DNA from: JAAZGD01 sp034003765
GTDB taxonomy: Bacteria; Bacillota; Clostridia; Peptostreptococcales; Anaerovoracaceae
Reading direction: 5' to 3'
Length of the DNA: 64,000 nt
Assembly: GCA_034003765.1 (NCBI GenBank)
Contig: JAVEXZ010000010.1
Coordinates: 1 to 64,000 of the forward strand
Shown here: positions 1 to 8,894 of the stretch, one piece after another
Layout: the number at the start of each line of letters is the position of its first letter
Numbering within the stretch: position 1 is the stretch's first letter
The notes under the pieces: model-generated
The model's input: the letters and a program-made list of their open reading frames with translations, nothing else
Told to the model about the DNA's origin: nothing
Database searches by the model: none
Translations under genes and position numbers: made by a program

Positions 1-6
1 TTCCAT
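1..6 (-). CDS. Start of a gene running off the left edge
   Basis: Only the first two codons (ATG GAA) are inside the window. They are preceded on the minus strand by a strong ribosome binding site (AAAGGAGG, about 6 bases before the ATG), which is the reason for calling a gene here. The product cannot be seen. It lies downstream of the flippase-type gene in the same direction, separated by about 275 bases with no convincing coding potential. Confidence 0.55.
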
Positions 7-282
7 TGGTAACCTCCTTTCTATGAGGATTCTTTGTATGACATTAAATTATAACATTTATAATCAAGCATTCGCAAGTTAAAAGCCAGCTATTTTGTTC
101 CTAGTTTCAGTCAGATTTAGGGCCCTCCCCTATTCCTATTGCATCCCTTTATCTTTTGGTGTTTATTATAAAAGCGAGCACCTTTATGTACCCGCTTGTG
201 TAAATACTTGGGAGAATTAGATTGGTAACTCTTTTAAGTAAATTGCAAAACATTTATTTTGTTTTCTTGCCCTAATAATTTA

Positions 283-1884
283 TTAAAGTAATTTTAACTT
301 TTGTAATAAGCTTGCCAGTTTTTCACCTTTTGGAAATCTTCTAATTTCATTTTCCCTAACTCCTTTAATTCGCAATAGCACAATGCCATACACAAGTGCA
401 GCAACAAAAATTGCTAAGAGGCATGCCAATGAGTTGCCTATGAGACCATCGAAAATCCGATAAACCACCCCAGCCGTTATGAACATTATTATCCCCGATA
501 AAACTGGTTTATATATTGATTGGGGGCGATCAATAATTATACCTGTCATATTCTTTACAGCCCAAAGGTTAAACAAGCCAATTGTGGCATATGCCATAGA
601 GCTTGCAATAGCAGCACCATCCATATTGAGTGGAGGAATCCCTGCTAAAACATAGGTTGCAATTAATTTAACAGCAAAGCCAATAGAAAGCCCAACTACT
701 GCCACTCCAGGTTTTCCTAATCCTTGTAAGGTCCCAGCCATAGTCTGAGCAATGCATAAGAAAATAACTCCAATTGCTAAATAGGCTAGGCTACCTGAAG
801 CATTAATAGCGCTGGCCATTTCTAAGGGATAAAGTAGTGTCATTATAGGTTTCGCAAGAATTATTAGGCCAAAACTACAGGGAACACCTACAATCATCGC
901 CATTCTGAAGCCAAGTTGGATGTTCCTCTCAAGAAGGGTCATATCATTTGAAGCCTTTGCTGAAGCAATGGCTGGCACCAATGCAAGAGCCATGGACAGG
1001 GCCAAAGCCATGGGGATGTTAATTATTGGACCTACCATCCCAGATAGTTGGCCATAAAGAACATTTGCTTGTTCTAGGGTAAAGCCTGATACAGACAGTC
1101 TTTTCATTAGTACGAAAAGATCCCCTAGATTAATAATAGGTAAAATTGAAACTCCTACTGTAATAGGCAAGGCAATCCATAAAAGTGTCCGCAAAATATC
1201 TTTTCCTGACTCAGAGGATGTGTTCCTATCTTCTTCCATGGATGCTAGTATCTTGTTGCGATGTTTTTTATAAATCAAAACAAGAACAAGCACCCCTGCT
1301 AAGGGTCCAACAGAGGTTCCTATGGTTGCTCCCGCTGCCGCTTGTTCAATTCCATGCTTCATCCATAAAATAGCAAGGCTTAGGCCCACTGCAACGCGGA
1401 CCCCTTGCTCTACTAGTTGAGATGTAGCTGTAGGGCCCATATTTTGCATGCCTTGAAAATATCCTCGGTAAACAGACATTATTGGGACTACTAGAAGTGC
1501 AGGAGCAATAGCTTTCATAGCTAATACAGCACCAGGATCTCCAAAGGCAGAGACAATAGATTCAGCGCCAAAAAACACTCCTAAAAAAGCCATCAAGCCT
1601 AAAACAGCCATAAGGCCGAATGCCTGTTTGAAAACCTTATGGGCATCTTTTATCCTGCCAACTGCTAGGCGCTCAGATGTCATCTTAGAAATAGCAGCTG
1701 GAGCTCCATTGGTAGAAAACACCAGCAAGAAAATATATAAAGGATATGCCGTTTGGTAGTAACCCATTCCAGCAGGACCTATAATGTTTGCCAAGGGAAT
1801 TCTAAAGACAGCACCCAAAACCTGTACCATCAAACCTGCAATTCCGAGAATTACAGCCCCAACTAAAAATGTCTTTTTTTCCAT
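283..1884 (-). CDS. MOP-family flippase, SpoVB/MurJ-like polysaccharide exporter
   Basis: A 533-residue integral membrane protein with roughly 14 hydrophobic segments and few charged stretches, the size and pattern of the MATE-like MOP superfamily (SpoVB, MurJ and related lipid-linked sugar flippases). The N-terminus (GAVILGIAGLMVQVLGAVFR) and the following PLANIIGPAGMGYY resemble the SpoVB branch. Proteins of this family flip lipid-linked oligosaccharides across the cytoplasmic membrane in cell wall or spore cortex synthesis. The start at 1884 has an AGAAGGG site just upstream. It lies 17 bases after gpmI in the same direction and may be co-transcribed. Whether it acts in sporulation or in vegetative wall synthesis cannot be decided from sequence. 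Confidence 0.85.
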   Translation of the reverse strand: MEKKTFLVGAVILGIAGLMVQVLGAVFRIPLANIIGPAGMGYYQTAYPLYIFLLVFSTNGAPAAISKMTSERLAVGRIKDAHKVFKQAFGLMAVLGLMAFLGVFFGAESIVSAFGDPGAVLAMKAIAPALLVVPIMSVYRGYFQGMQNMGPTATSQLVEQGVRVAVGLSLAILWMKHGIEQAAAGATIGTSVGPLAGVLVLVLIYKKHRNKILASMEEDRNTSSESGKDILRTLLWIALPITVGVSILPIINLGDLFVLMKRLSVSGFTLEQANVLYGQLSGMVGPIINIPMALALSMALALVPAIASAKASNDMTLLERNIQLGFRMAMIVGVPCSFGLIILAKPIMTLLYPLEMASAINASGSLAYLAIGVIFLCIAQTMAGTLQGLGKPGVAVVGLSIGFAVKLIATYVLAGIPPLNMDGAAIASSMAYATIGLFNLWAVKNMTGIIIDRPQSIYKPVLSGIIMFITAGVVYRIFDGLIGNSLACLLAIFVAALVYGIVLLRIKGVRENEIRRFPKGEKLASLLQKLKLL

Positions 1885-1901
1885 TTAGCCCTTCTTCTCC
1901 T

Positions 1902-3422
1902 TTATCCTTTAAAAAGGCTGATGCCCGTCATCTCTGGAGGTTTTGCTAGCCCTATCATTTCCAATAATGTAGGGGCCAAGTCACACAACTTGCCTCCCAC
2001 TCTCAGTTCTCTTTTATTGTTTGAAACATACACCATTGGAACAGGGTTTGTAGAATGGGCCGTTACAACATTACCTTCCTCGTCTAGCATTCTCTCGGCA
2101 TTACCATGGTCCGCAACTATAAGAACCTCCCCACCCATTTCTAAAACTCTTTCAGCCACTGGTGGAACACATAAATTTAATGTCTCAATGGCTTTTATGG
2201 CAGCCTCCATCTTACCCGTATGTCCAACCATATCAGCATTGGCATAATTTAATACAATTACGTCATAATGTTCTTCTGCTAGTTCATCCAATACCCTGTC
2301 TCTTACTAAAAAAGCACTCATTTCTGGTTGCAAATCATAGGTAGCAACTTGGGGCGAAGGAATTAAGACTCTGTCTTCTCCGGGGTTTGGTGTTTCCACA
2401 CCGCCGTTAAAGAAGAATGTTACGTGGGCATATTTTTCTGTCTCAGCAATTCTTAGTTGAGTTTTACCATTAGCAGCTAGGTATTCTCCTAGTGTGTTGA
2501 TTAAGATCTCTGGTGGGTATGCCACCATCACCTTAGGTAAGGTAAGGTCATATTGAACCATACACACAAAGGTTAAATCTTCTACCACCTTCTTACGGAA
2601 GAACCCATGAAAGGCTGGGTCAACTAGACTTCTGGTTAATTCTCTTGCTCTATCAGGACGAAAATTGAAAAATATAATTGAATCCCCCTCTGAAACTAGG
2701 GACAAATTTCCCACCAAAGTAGGAAGGACAAACTCATCATCCTCCCCCCTTTCATAAGCCCTTTCTAAAGCTTGAGAATAGTTATCAGCTCTAATACCTT
2801 CTCCCATAGTCAAAGCCTCATAGGCCTTTTCTACTCGATCCCATCTTTTATCTCGGTCCATTGCATAATACCGGCCAGAGATAAAATTGATGCGACCTAG
2901 TGATTCTTGATCCATGGTTTCTTGAAGAGAGTCTAAATAAATTTTAGCTGACCTTGGTGGTACATCTCTTCCATCTAAAAAGCAAGCCACGGAAACATCT
3001 TGTACTCCTTCTATTTTGGCCATTTTTATTAGAGCCTTAAGATGATCCAGGTGACTATGGACGCCACCATCAGATACAAGACCAAATAAATGCAAGGTTG
3101 AGGCTTTTTCCTTGGCATTTTTCATGGCCTCTCTTAGCACAGAATTACTAAAGAAACTACCGTCTTCAATCATTTTTGAGATTTTTGTTAGGTCTTGATA
3201 AACTATTCTACCTGCACCAATATTTAAATGTCCAACCTCGGAATTGCCCATTTGTCCCTGGGGCAATCCAACATCCAAGCCAGAGGCCGACAAAGATACA
3301 TGGGGATAACTAGTCATCAGGGCCTTTAATTCTGGTGCATTGGCTTGAGCAATTGCATTGCCTTGAACTTTTTCACTTAAGCCAAAACCGTCCAATATCA
3401 TTAGCATTATGGGTTTTTTCAT
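1902..3422 (-). CDS. gpmI: 2,3-bisphosphoglycerate-independent phosphoglycerate mutase
   Basis: Interconverts 3- and 2-phosphoglycerate in glycolysis and gluconeogenesis using two Mn ions. The chain (506 residues) starts with KPIMLMILDGFGLSE, which carries the metal-binding Asp, followed by GNSEVGHLNIGAGR with the catalytic Ser of the alkaline-phosphatase-like domain. VADHGNAERM near the C-terminus supplies further metal ligands. The open frame extends 16 codons upstream, but the ATG at 3422 is preferred because GGGAGG lies 7 bases before it and the protein then begins as the family does. It follows the GH26 gene by 34 bases. Confidence 0.96.
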   Translation of the reverse strand: MKKPIMLMILDGFGLSEKVQGNAIAQANAPELKALMTSYPHVSLSASGLDVGLPQGQMGNSEVGHLNIGAGRIVYQDLTKISKMIEDGSFFSNSVLREAMKNAKEKASTLHLFGLVSDGGVHSHLDHLKALIKMAKIEGVQDVSVACFLDGRDVPPRSAKIYLDSLQETMDQESLGRINFISGRYYAMDRDKRWDRVEKAYEALTMGEGIRADNYSQALERAYERGEDDEFVLPTLVGNLSLVSEGDSIIFFNFRPDRARELTRSLVDPAFHGFFRKKVVEDLTFVCMVQYDLTLPKVMVAYPPEILINTLGEYLAANGKTQLRIAETEKYAHVTFFFNGGVETPNPGEDRVLIPSPQVATYDLQPEMSAFLVRDRVLDELAEEHYDVIVLNYANADMVGHTGKMEAAIKAIETLNLCVPPVAERVLEMGGEVLIVADHGNAERMLDEEGNVVTAHSTNPVPMVYVSNNKRELRVGGKLCDLAPTLLEMIGLAKPPEMTGISLFKG

Positions 3423-3456
3423 TTTATTCCTCCCTTCCCGTGTACTCCTGCCATAA

Positions 3457-5034
3457 TTAGGCAAAGGCATTTATGTACCAAGGAGGATCGAAAAAGTCAA
3501 TAAATGTGTCTAAGACTTCTTGGCTTTCCTTCATGGTATAATTACGAGCAATCTCATCACCATCATAATCACAGCCATCCCACCATATAGCTAATTTTAT
3601 TTTACTATAAGCGGGAATCTGTGTGAACATATCCTTTATCCACTGGCTCTTATTGCCCCCCATGCTGGCGGATGCAAATTCAGTTATCATAAGAGCTTGT
3701 CCAAAATGCTCACTATATTCATTGTAGGTTTTTTGGTAGAGTTCTTGAAAGGTCATCCATTTTTCCCCAACTCGACTATAATATGTACCTGTATTATAGG
3801 CTGTCATTCCAACTACATCTACATATTCATCCCCGGGATAGTAGTTATATGAGTCATTCCATTTGAAATCCGGAAATGATTTGTCGTTGGGGTTCCATAC
3901 CCAAATTACATTGTCCACCCCTTGGTCACTAAAAACTTGGTGAACATACTTATAGAAATTTACAAAGACTTGAGCATCTCTTGAAGTATTATACCCAGAA
4001 TAAGGGCACCAATCCCCATTCATTTCATTTCCCAGTCTAAATAATACGGGATGACCAAAGTCAGAAATGGTCTTAGCATAATTATTTAAGAATTCATCGT
4101 ATTCCCCTTGGAGAATTCTATATACCATGTTCCCTTGGGTGGAATTGTTGGTTTGTAGGGTCAACTCAAGGACCTTCTCATTCTCCCAAGCCTGATTTAA
4201 CCGCTTCTCTAAATTCGGATGCTTAACAGTGTTGTCGAATTCGGAATAATTAACAAGCACTGGAAATGTATACTTAAACTGGTCTTCATACCAAGCTATT
4301 TGATTGTAATCATAATATTCAGATCCCTTGGTATAATTTGTATTAGGTTCATAAAGACCCCAAGACATTCCTTCTTCGGATCTAAATATTCTCTGGTAAA
4401 AAGCCTGGGTCTCTTCATTCCATCCCCGAAGGTCTAAGTTAATATCTTGAGTGGGTTGATTCCTTCCTTGTTTGTATCCATTGAAAGGGGAAAAACTTTC
4501 AATAAGTTTATGGTAGCCCCCTAAATTTTCTATAGGCTCGTCTGTTTTGATTACAATTGTAAAAATATCTGTACCAGACATAAAATCTAAGACTACATAG
4601 TAATTTTTATCCATTTCAACTCGGGCCAGCTTGGCTCTTTGCCAGGCGGTTACAAAAACCGTATAGGCTCCTATAACTTGAGTTTCTTTTAACAACAAAG
4701 TATGGTCAAAGGTATTCTTCAAAAATCCATTGGAATACCTATTATAGCTTTCAAAGTTGAATGCCCTATTTTCCTTGTAGATTTCAATGGTTTTATGGGG
4801 TGATTCTAAAAATGCTCCTAGCTTATTTTTGCTCATATCTACTATCATGCCACTATCAACAAGGATGGTATATCCATCAACATAATTGGTAAATAAATCC
4901 CCCTTGCCTGCATTCATCACATTATAATATTCATTGAGATTACTAGTCTCCCCACTTCTTTCTCCAGCTGATGCTACTCCAAATGTCCCGAAAACCATGG
5001 CTATTACCATAATAGATACCATCAATTTTTTCAT
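3457..5034 (-). CDS. Secreted glycoside hydrolase family 26-like (beta-mannanase type)
   Basis: A 525-residue protein with a clear Sec signal peptide (hydrophobic residues 4-20, cleavage near ASA-GE). The C-terminal half resembles clan GH-A family 26 enzymes, which cleave beta-1,4-mannans or mixed-linkage glucans. RLGNEMNGDW places the probable acid/base Glu at residue 337, and LMITEFASASMGG places the probable nucleophile Glu at 452. IWVWNPND and VDVVGMTAYN are typical intervening strands. Residues 30-190 form an additional N-terminal region with no assignment from me. The protein would act outside the cell. The substrate is inferred only from the family. It is unusual next to housekeeping genes. 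Confidence 0.8.
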   Translation of the reverse strand: MKKLMVSIMVIAMVFGTFGVASAGERSGETSNLNEYYNVMNAGKGDLFTNYVDGYTILVDSGMIVDMSKNKLGAFLESPHKTIEIYKENRAFNFESYNRYSNGFLKNTFDHTLLLKETQVIGAYTVFVTAWQRAKLARVEMDKNYYVVLDFMSGTDIFTIVIKTDEPIENLGGYHKLIESFSPFNGYKQGRNQPTQDINLDLRGWNEETQAFYQRIFRSEEGMSWGLYEPNTNYTKGSEYYDYNQIAWYEDQFKYTFPVLVNYSEFDNTVKHPNLEKRLNQAWENEKVLELTLQTNNSTQGNMVYRILQGEYDEFLNNYAKTISDFGHPVLFRLGNEMNGDWCPYSGYNTSRDAQVFVNFYKYVHQVFSDQGVDNVIWVWNPNDKSFPDFKWNDSYNYYPGDEYVDVVGMTAYNTGTYYSRVGEKWMTFQELYQKTYNEYSEHFGQALMITEFASASMGGNKSQWIKDMFTQIPAYSKIKLAIWWDGCDYDGDEIARNYTMKESQEVLDTFIDFFDPPWYINAFA

Positions 5035-5078
5035 AAATCCCGTCTCGCTTTTCTTAAAAAATTTTTTATAATATTTTA

Positions 5079-5597
5079 TTAGCTTTCAATACCAGTTCTA
5101 GCCATTACACCCTTTGTAAAATAATGCTTGATTTCTTTCATTTCAGTCACAAGGTCTGCCCCATCAATGATCTCTTGAGGCGCATATCTGCCAGTTAGGA
5201 TCAATTCCATGTTTTCTGGTTTTAATGCAAGAACATCAAGAACATCTTCTACTTCTATGAGTTTAAAGAATAGGGTGGTATTGATCTCATCAAGAATTAC
5301 CATATCATAGTCTCCACTCAAAATTACTTCCCGAATTCTGTCTAGGCCCTTCTTGGCATTCTCATAATCTTTTGGCATTGGTTGGCCCTTAAAAAATTCC
5401 GGGTCACCAAATTGTTCCATTTCTAAGCCAGGAAGAAGTTCTGTGGCTTTTAATTCACTGTATGATTGGCCCTTCATAAACTGGCCCATAAACACCTTGT
5501 TTCCAGCGCAAATAGCTCTTAAGGCTATTCCCAAAGATGCCGTAGTTTTACCTTTGCCGTTGCCTGTGTAAACTTGTATATAACCTTTATCCAACAT
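5079..5597 (-). CDS. cobO: Cob(I)yrinic acid a,c-diamide adenosyltransferase (CobO/BtuR type)
   Basis: Transfers the adenosyl group of ATP to the cobalt of a corrinoid, making adenosylcobalamin-type cofactor in the cytoplasm. The 172-residue length fits the CobA/CobO family. IQVYTGNGKGKTTAS at residues 8-22 is its P-loop, VILDEINTTLFF the Walker B-like strand, and LILTGRYAPQEIIDGADLVTEM the conserved C-terminal segment. The start codon overlaps the stop of the upstream flavoprotein gene (TAATG) and has AAAGGAGG about 7 bases before it. No other cobalamin synthesis gene is in the window, so it probably serves corrinoid salvage or a B12-dependent enzyme elsewhere. Confidence 0.93.
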   Translation of the reverse strand: MLDKGYIQVYTGNGKGKTTASLGIALRAICAGNKVFMGQFMKGQSYSELKATELLPGLEMEQFGDPEFFKGQPMPKDYENAKKGLDRIREVILSGDYDMVILDEINTTLFFKLIEVEDVLDVLALKPENMELILTGRYAPQEIIDGADLVTEMKEIKHYFTKGVMARTGIES

Positions 5598-7144
5598 TAG
5601 ACAATCCTCCTTTGATAAGTTTTTATTATTTCTTCTCCTATTCGGATTCCATCTATTGATGCAGACATTATTCCCCCTGCATAGCCTGCTCCTTCACCAC
5701 CAGGGTAAATACCTTTTATATTGCTTTCATATGCCAAGTCTCGTAAAAGTCGTACCGGTGATGAGCTTCTAGTTTCTACGCCATAAAAGACTGAATTATC
5801 TTGGTCAAAACCCCGAATCTTTTTTCCGAAGTATGGCATAGCTTCCAATATGCTCTCTACAACAAATGAAGGTAGGCAATCTGCTATTTGACCACCTATT
5901 CCTTTTTTATCCCTTAATTCTTTGTGTGTACACTTAGGCAATTTATAGGTATTGCCTGCTAGCTTATAGGCTTTTTCCTCAACCTCTATTTGTAGTTCAA
6001 CACCAGCCAAGGGAGAATCCGAGGGATAATCCTCTGGTCTAAGGTCTACAAGTATACCGCTGTTAGCCTTTCCTGAGCTTCTATCTCTATGGCTCATCCC
6101 ATTTGTGACTATACCTTCCTTTTGGGAAGATGCACATATTACATGGCCTCCAGGGCACATACAAAAGGTATAAACTCCACGGCCACTTTGGCATTTGTGC
6201 GATAGCTTGTATTCTGCAGGTCCTAGTATATCCATGGCGGATAGCCCATACTGGCCTTTATTTATCAAGTCCTGTGGGTGCTCTATTCGAAGGCCCATTG
6301 AAAAAGGTTTTTGCTCCATTTGAAGGCCTTTTTCTAACAACATCTTTTGTGTATCTCGTGCACTATGACCCATAGCTAAGATTATCACATCGGTATCAAC
6401 TCGTTCAAGCCCGTTAATTTCAAGACCACATATTCCACTACTATCCATAAATATGTCTGTTAGTTTGGAATCAAAATGTATCGTTCCACCCAAAGCTATA
6501 ATTTTCTCCCTAAGACCAACAACTACTTGGCGAAGTACATCTGTTCCTATATGTGGTTTTTGTTTGTAAAGAAGATCATCTCCACCTCCTGCTTGGACAA
6601 ACTCCTCTAAGATTTTTTGAATTCGCAAGTCTTTTATACCTGAAGTAAGTTTTCCATCAGAAAATGTACCGGCTCCACCTTCTCCAAAAGGAACATTGGA
6701 TTCTTCTTTTAATACTCCATTTTCCCAGAATTCATTTACATCTTTGATCCTCTGTTCCATCTTGGCCCCCCGCTCATATACTAGGGGTTCATAACCCATT
6801 TCTGCTAGTGTAAGGGCTGCAAATAAACCACAGGGGCCAAAGCCAATAACAACTGGAGGGTTACGGAGAGTTTTTGTCCCCATTGTAAGGGTAGGCATAG
6901 GCTTTTCAACTATCTCTTCAATGCCCTTCAAAGTAGATGGTTTGATTGGTCCTTCTCCATCAAAATCAACTGTATAGACCCTTAATATATCACCTTTATC
7001 CCTTGCATCTATGGATTCTTTACGGATTTTCCAATCACTAATAATAAAATCTTTACCATCTTTGCCCATTCGCCTTATTATTTTCTCAGGGATCATTGAC
7101 ATATCTTCTTTTAAAGTACATTTAATCTCATGAATCCGATACAT
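5597..7144 (-). CDS. FAD-dependent dehydrogenase of the COG2509 type
   Basis: A 515-residue cytoplasmic flavoprotein. After an N-terminal region of about 90 residues it carries an FAD-binding Rossmann motif (VIGFGPCGLFAALTLAEMG), then NVPFGEGGAGTFSDGKLTSG, characteristic of this uncharacterised family, and a C-terminal PGGEGAGYAGGIMSASIDGIRIGEEI segment that closes the FAD site. The reaction is unknown; family members are annotated only as FAD-dependent oxidoreductases. It is followed with a 1-base overlap by cobO and preceded by another flavoprotein gene 12 bases upstream, suggesting one transcript of three genes. The weak AAGAGA ribosome site is consistent with translational coupling. Confidence 0.85.
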   Translation of the reverse strand: MYRIHEIKCTLKEDMSMIPEKIIRRMGKDGKDFIISDWKIRKESIDARDKGDILRVYTVDFDGEGPIKPSTLKGIEEIVEKPMPTLTMGTKTLRNPPVVIGFGPCGLFAALTLAEMGYEPLVYERGAKMEQRIKDVNEFWENGVLKEESNVPFGEGGAGTFSDGKLTSGIKDLRIQKILEEFVQAGGGDDLLYKQKPHIGTDVLRQVVVGLREKIIALGGTIHFDSKLTDIFMDSSGICGLEINGLERVDTDVIILAMGHSARDTQKMLLEKGLQMEQKPFSMGLRIEHPQDLINKGQYGLSAMDILGPAEYKLSHKCQSGRGVYTFCMCPGGHVICASSQKEGIVTNGMSHRDRSSGKANSGILVDLRPEDYPSDSPLAGVELQIEVEEKAYKLAGNTYKLPKCTHKELRDKKGIGGQIADCLPSFVVESILEAMPYFGKKIRGFDQDNSVFYGVETRSSSPVRLLRDLAYESNIKGIYPGGEGAGYAGGIMSASIDGIRIGEEIIKTYQRRIV

Positions 7145-7156
7145 ATATTCTCTTTT

Positions 7157-8344
7157 CTATTTTCCCAGGGCTTTTCCTGCTGCCATCCCTGTCTTCCAAG
7201 CATTATGCAAATTATATCCACCACAAGGTCCTTGTTTATCTAATAATTCCCCTACTATGTAGAGCCCAGGAACTTTATTGGACTCCCATGTGTTTGGGTT
7301 TACTTCACTTAATGATACCCCACCTATTGTTATTTGGGCATCTTTCCAACCACCTATCCCTTTGATTGGATAGGACAAATCCTTTAATTCATGTGCCATC
7401 AGTTTTCTCACAGGTTCTGACAAAGAGGTGGCTGGTTTTTTAATATCCTCTAAAGATATGCCTAACCTATCTAATACTTCCTTTTCTAAGGGGGAAGGAA
7501 TTATTGAACGAAGTATGTTTCCAATTGTTATTCCAGTAATATAACTTCTTTCTTCTAATATTCTTTGAATATCCTTTATGGAATAAGCAGTCATTAAATC
7601 TAGGGAAATTTTATAGTCATTAAAGGAAACCTCCTCACTTAAAACAACTTGGGAACTGAGATTAAATATACAAATACCTGATAGTCCTACCTTGGTAAAT
7701 TGTATTTCCCCTTCTTCTTCAGCAATTAGTTGCCCCTTTCTATAAAGCTTGGCTTTTCCCTTAGCTCTTACTCCCTGAATATCGTTTTGACCTTTAGGGA
7801 CCTCTATCCAAGTTAAGCCAGGAAAGGTTTTAGTCACAGTCAAGCCTAGACTTCTTGCAACATTATAGCCCTCACCTATAGTTCCAAATTGAGGAGAAGC
7901 TTTACCACCCATGGCTAAAACTAGCTTGGAACATTTTAATTCCTGAATTACCCCTTTACGGCTCCCAACAACTAAAAAGCCTCTGCCTTCTGCTTCAACT
8001 TTCTTAACAGTAAAGTCAGTTATTATCTCCACCCCTAAAGCTATTAAGCCTTCAATTAAAAGGCCCACTACATCATCTGCTCTACCTGAAAAAGGATAAA
8101 GTCTTCCATTCTCTTCCTCACGGATAAAAATCCCCAATGTGTTTAGAAAGTCTATAATATCCTCCACCCCAAGAATTGAAGAATTGCTTATATTGCATCT
8201 GCCATTTCCTGTGGCTCTGAGTTTTTTCCCCAATTGAGAGTTTTTTTCCAAAATCATAACAGGTATATCAGGCCTATTAGCAGCTATACTTATGGCCGCT
8301 GCCATCCCCGAAGGGCCTCCACCTATCACACATATTTGGTCCAT
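7157..8344 (-). CDS. BaiN/HI0933-family NAD(P)/FAD-dependent flavoprotein
   Basis: A 395-residue flavoprotein of the COG2081 (YhiN/HI0933) family. It begins with the dinucleotide motif VIGGGPSGMAAAISIAAN, followed by KKLRATGNGRCNISNS, the most diagnostic stretch of the family, and ends with GLYIVGELLDKQGPCGGYNLHNAWKTG, which lines the FAD. BaiN of bile-acid-converting clostridia belongs here, but most members have no proven substrate, and no bile-acid genes are present. First gene of a probable operon with the next FAD enzyme and cobO. Confidence 0.87.
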   Translation of the reverse strand: MDQICVIGGGPSGMAAAISIAANRPDIPVMILEKNSQLGKKLRATGNGRCNISNSSILGVEDIIDFLNTLGIFIREEENGRLYPFSGRADDVVGLLIEGLIALGVEIITDFTVKKVEAEGRGFLVVGSRKGVIQELKCSKLVLAMGGKASPQFGTIGEGYNVARSLGLTVTKTFPGLTWIEVPKGQNDIQGVRAKGKAKLYRKGQLIAEEEGEIQFTKVGLSGICIFNLSSQVVLSEEVSFNDYKISLDLMTAYSIKDIQRILEERSYITGITIGNILRSIIPSPLEKEVLDRLGISLEDIKKPATSLSEPVRKLMAHELKDLSYPIKGIGGWKDAQITIGGVSLSEVNPNTWESNKVPGLYIVGELLDKQGPCGGYNLHNAWKTGMAAGKALGK

Positions 8345-8590
8345 AGTCTTTTCTCTTTTCTGTTATTTAGTTATAAAAAGATTATACCATACTGAACACT
8401 TAAAACTCATTATATCAAAAGGGAAAATCCTTTTTCTTGTATTCTAAGCCCTTTACATAATTTTGCATTAGGGGAAATAGCAATTCCGAGCTCCCAATAT
8501 ATAAATAAGCAAGTCCATGGTGTAAAGACTTGCCTACTTTTAGATAAAACCTCCCTATTACATAGGTAATATGAGCTTTCCTGTATCTTT
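8345..8590. other. Intergenic region without a gene
   Basis: No coding frame is evident. The only structure seen is the hairpin at 8509-8533, the probable end of the PspC operon on the minus strand. The promoter of the flavoprotein operon should lie near 8350-8400 but no confident -35/-10 pair was picked out. Confidence 0.5.
8509..8533 (-). terminator. Probable intrinsic terminator of the DUF308/AI-2E/PspC operon
   Basis: On the minus strand the arms GCAAGTC and GACTTGC (7 perfect pairs, 11-base loop) are followed by the T-rich TTATTTATA. It lies about 60 bases after the PspC gene stop. The tail is not a pure T-run, so strength is uncertain. Confidence 0.5.
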
Positions 8591-8893
8591 CTATGATCTA
8601 GATACAGGCAAAATAAGAGCTAAAACAATATAGGGTAGGGCCATAGATGCCCCTAAAACAACAAATATTACCCTTACAAGATTGGGGTCCCATCCAAAAT
8701 ATTCGCCCAAGCCACCACAAACTCCTGCTATGTAACGATTATTGAGGCTTCTAGTTAATTTTTTATAGGTCATGTTTCCCTGGTTGCCATTGTTTTTCCT
8801 ATTGCTAACAATCAAAACTATAGCTAGTATTACAAGGCCAAGAAAAAACAGTCGGAAAAATATGGCCCCCATTAAAGCTGCGAATTGTCCCAT
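8591..8893 (-). CDS. PspC-domain membrane protein
   Basis: A 100-residue protein with one N-terminal membrane segment (residues 8-30) and a PspC domain at about residues 42-98: KLTRSLNNRYIAGVCGGLGEYFGWDPNLVRVIFVV followed by a second hydrophobic segment. LTRS..NR.IAGVCGGLAEYF is the family signature. PspC proteins in proteobacteria sense envelope stress; in Gram-positive bacteria the role is mostly unproven. It starts 1 base after the stop of the AI-2E-type gene and belongs to a small operon of membrane proteins. Confidence 0.9.
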   Translation of the reverse strand: MGQFAALMGAIFFRLFFLGLVILAIVLIVSNRKNNGNQGNMTYKKLTRSLNNRYIAGVCGGLGEYFGWDPNLVRVIFVVLGASMALPYIVLALILPVSRS

Positions 8894-8894
8894 T

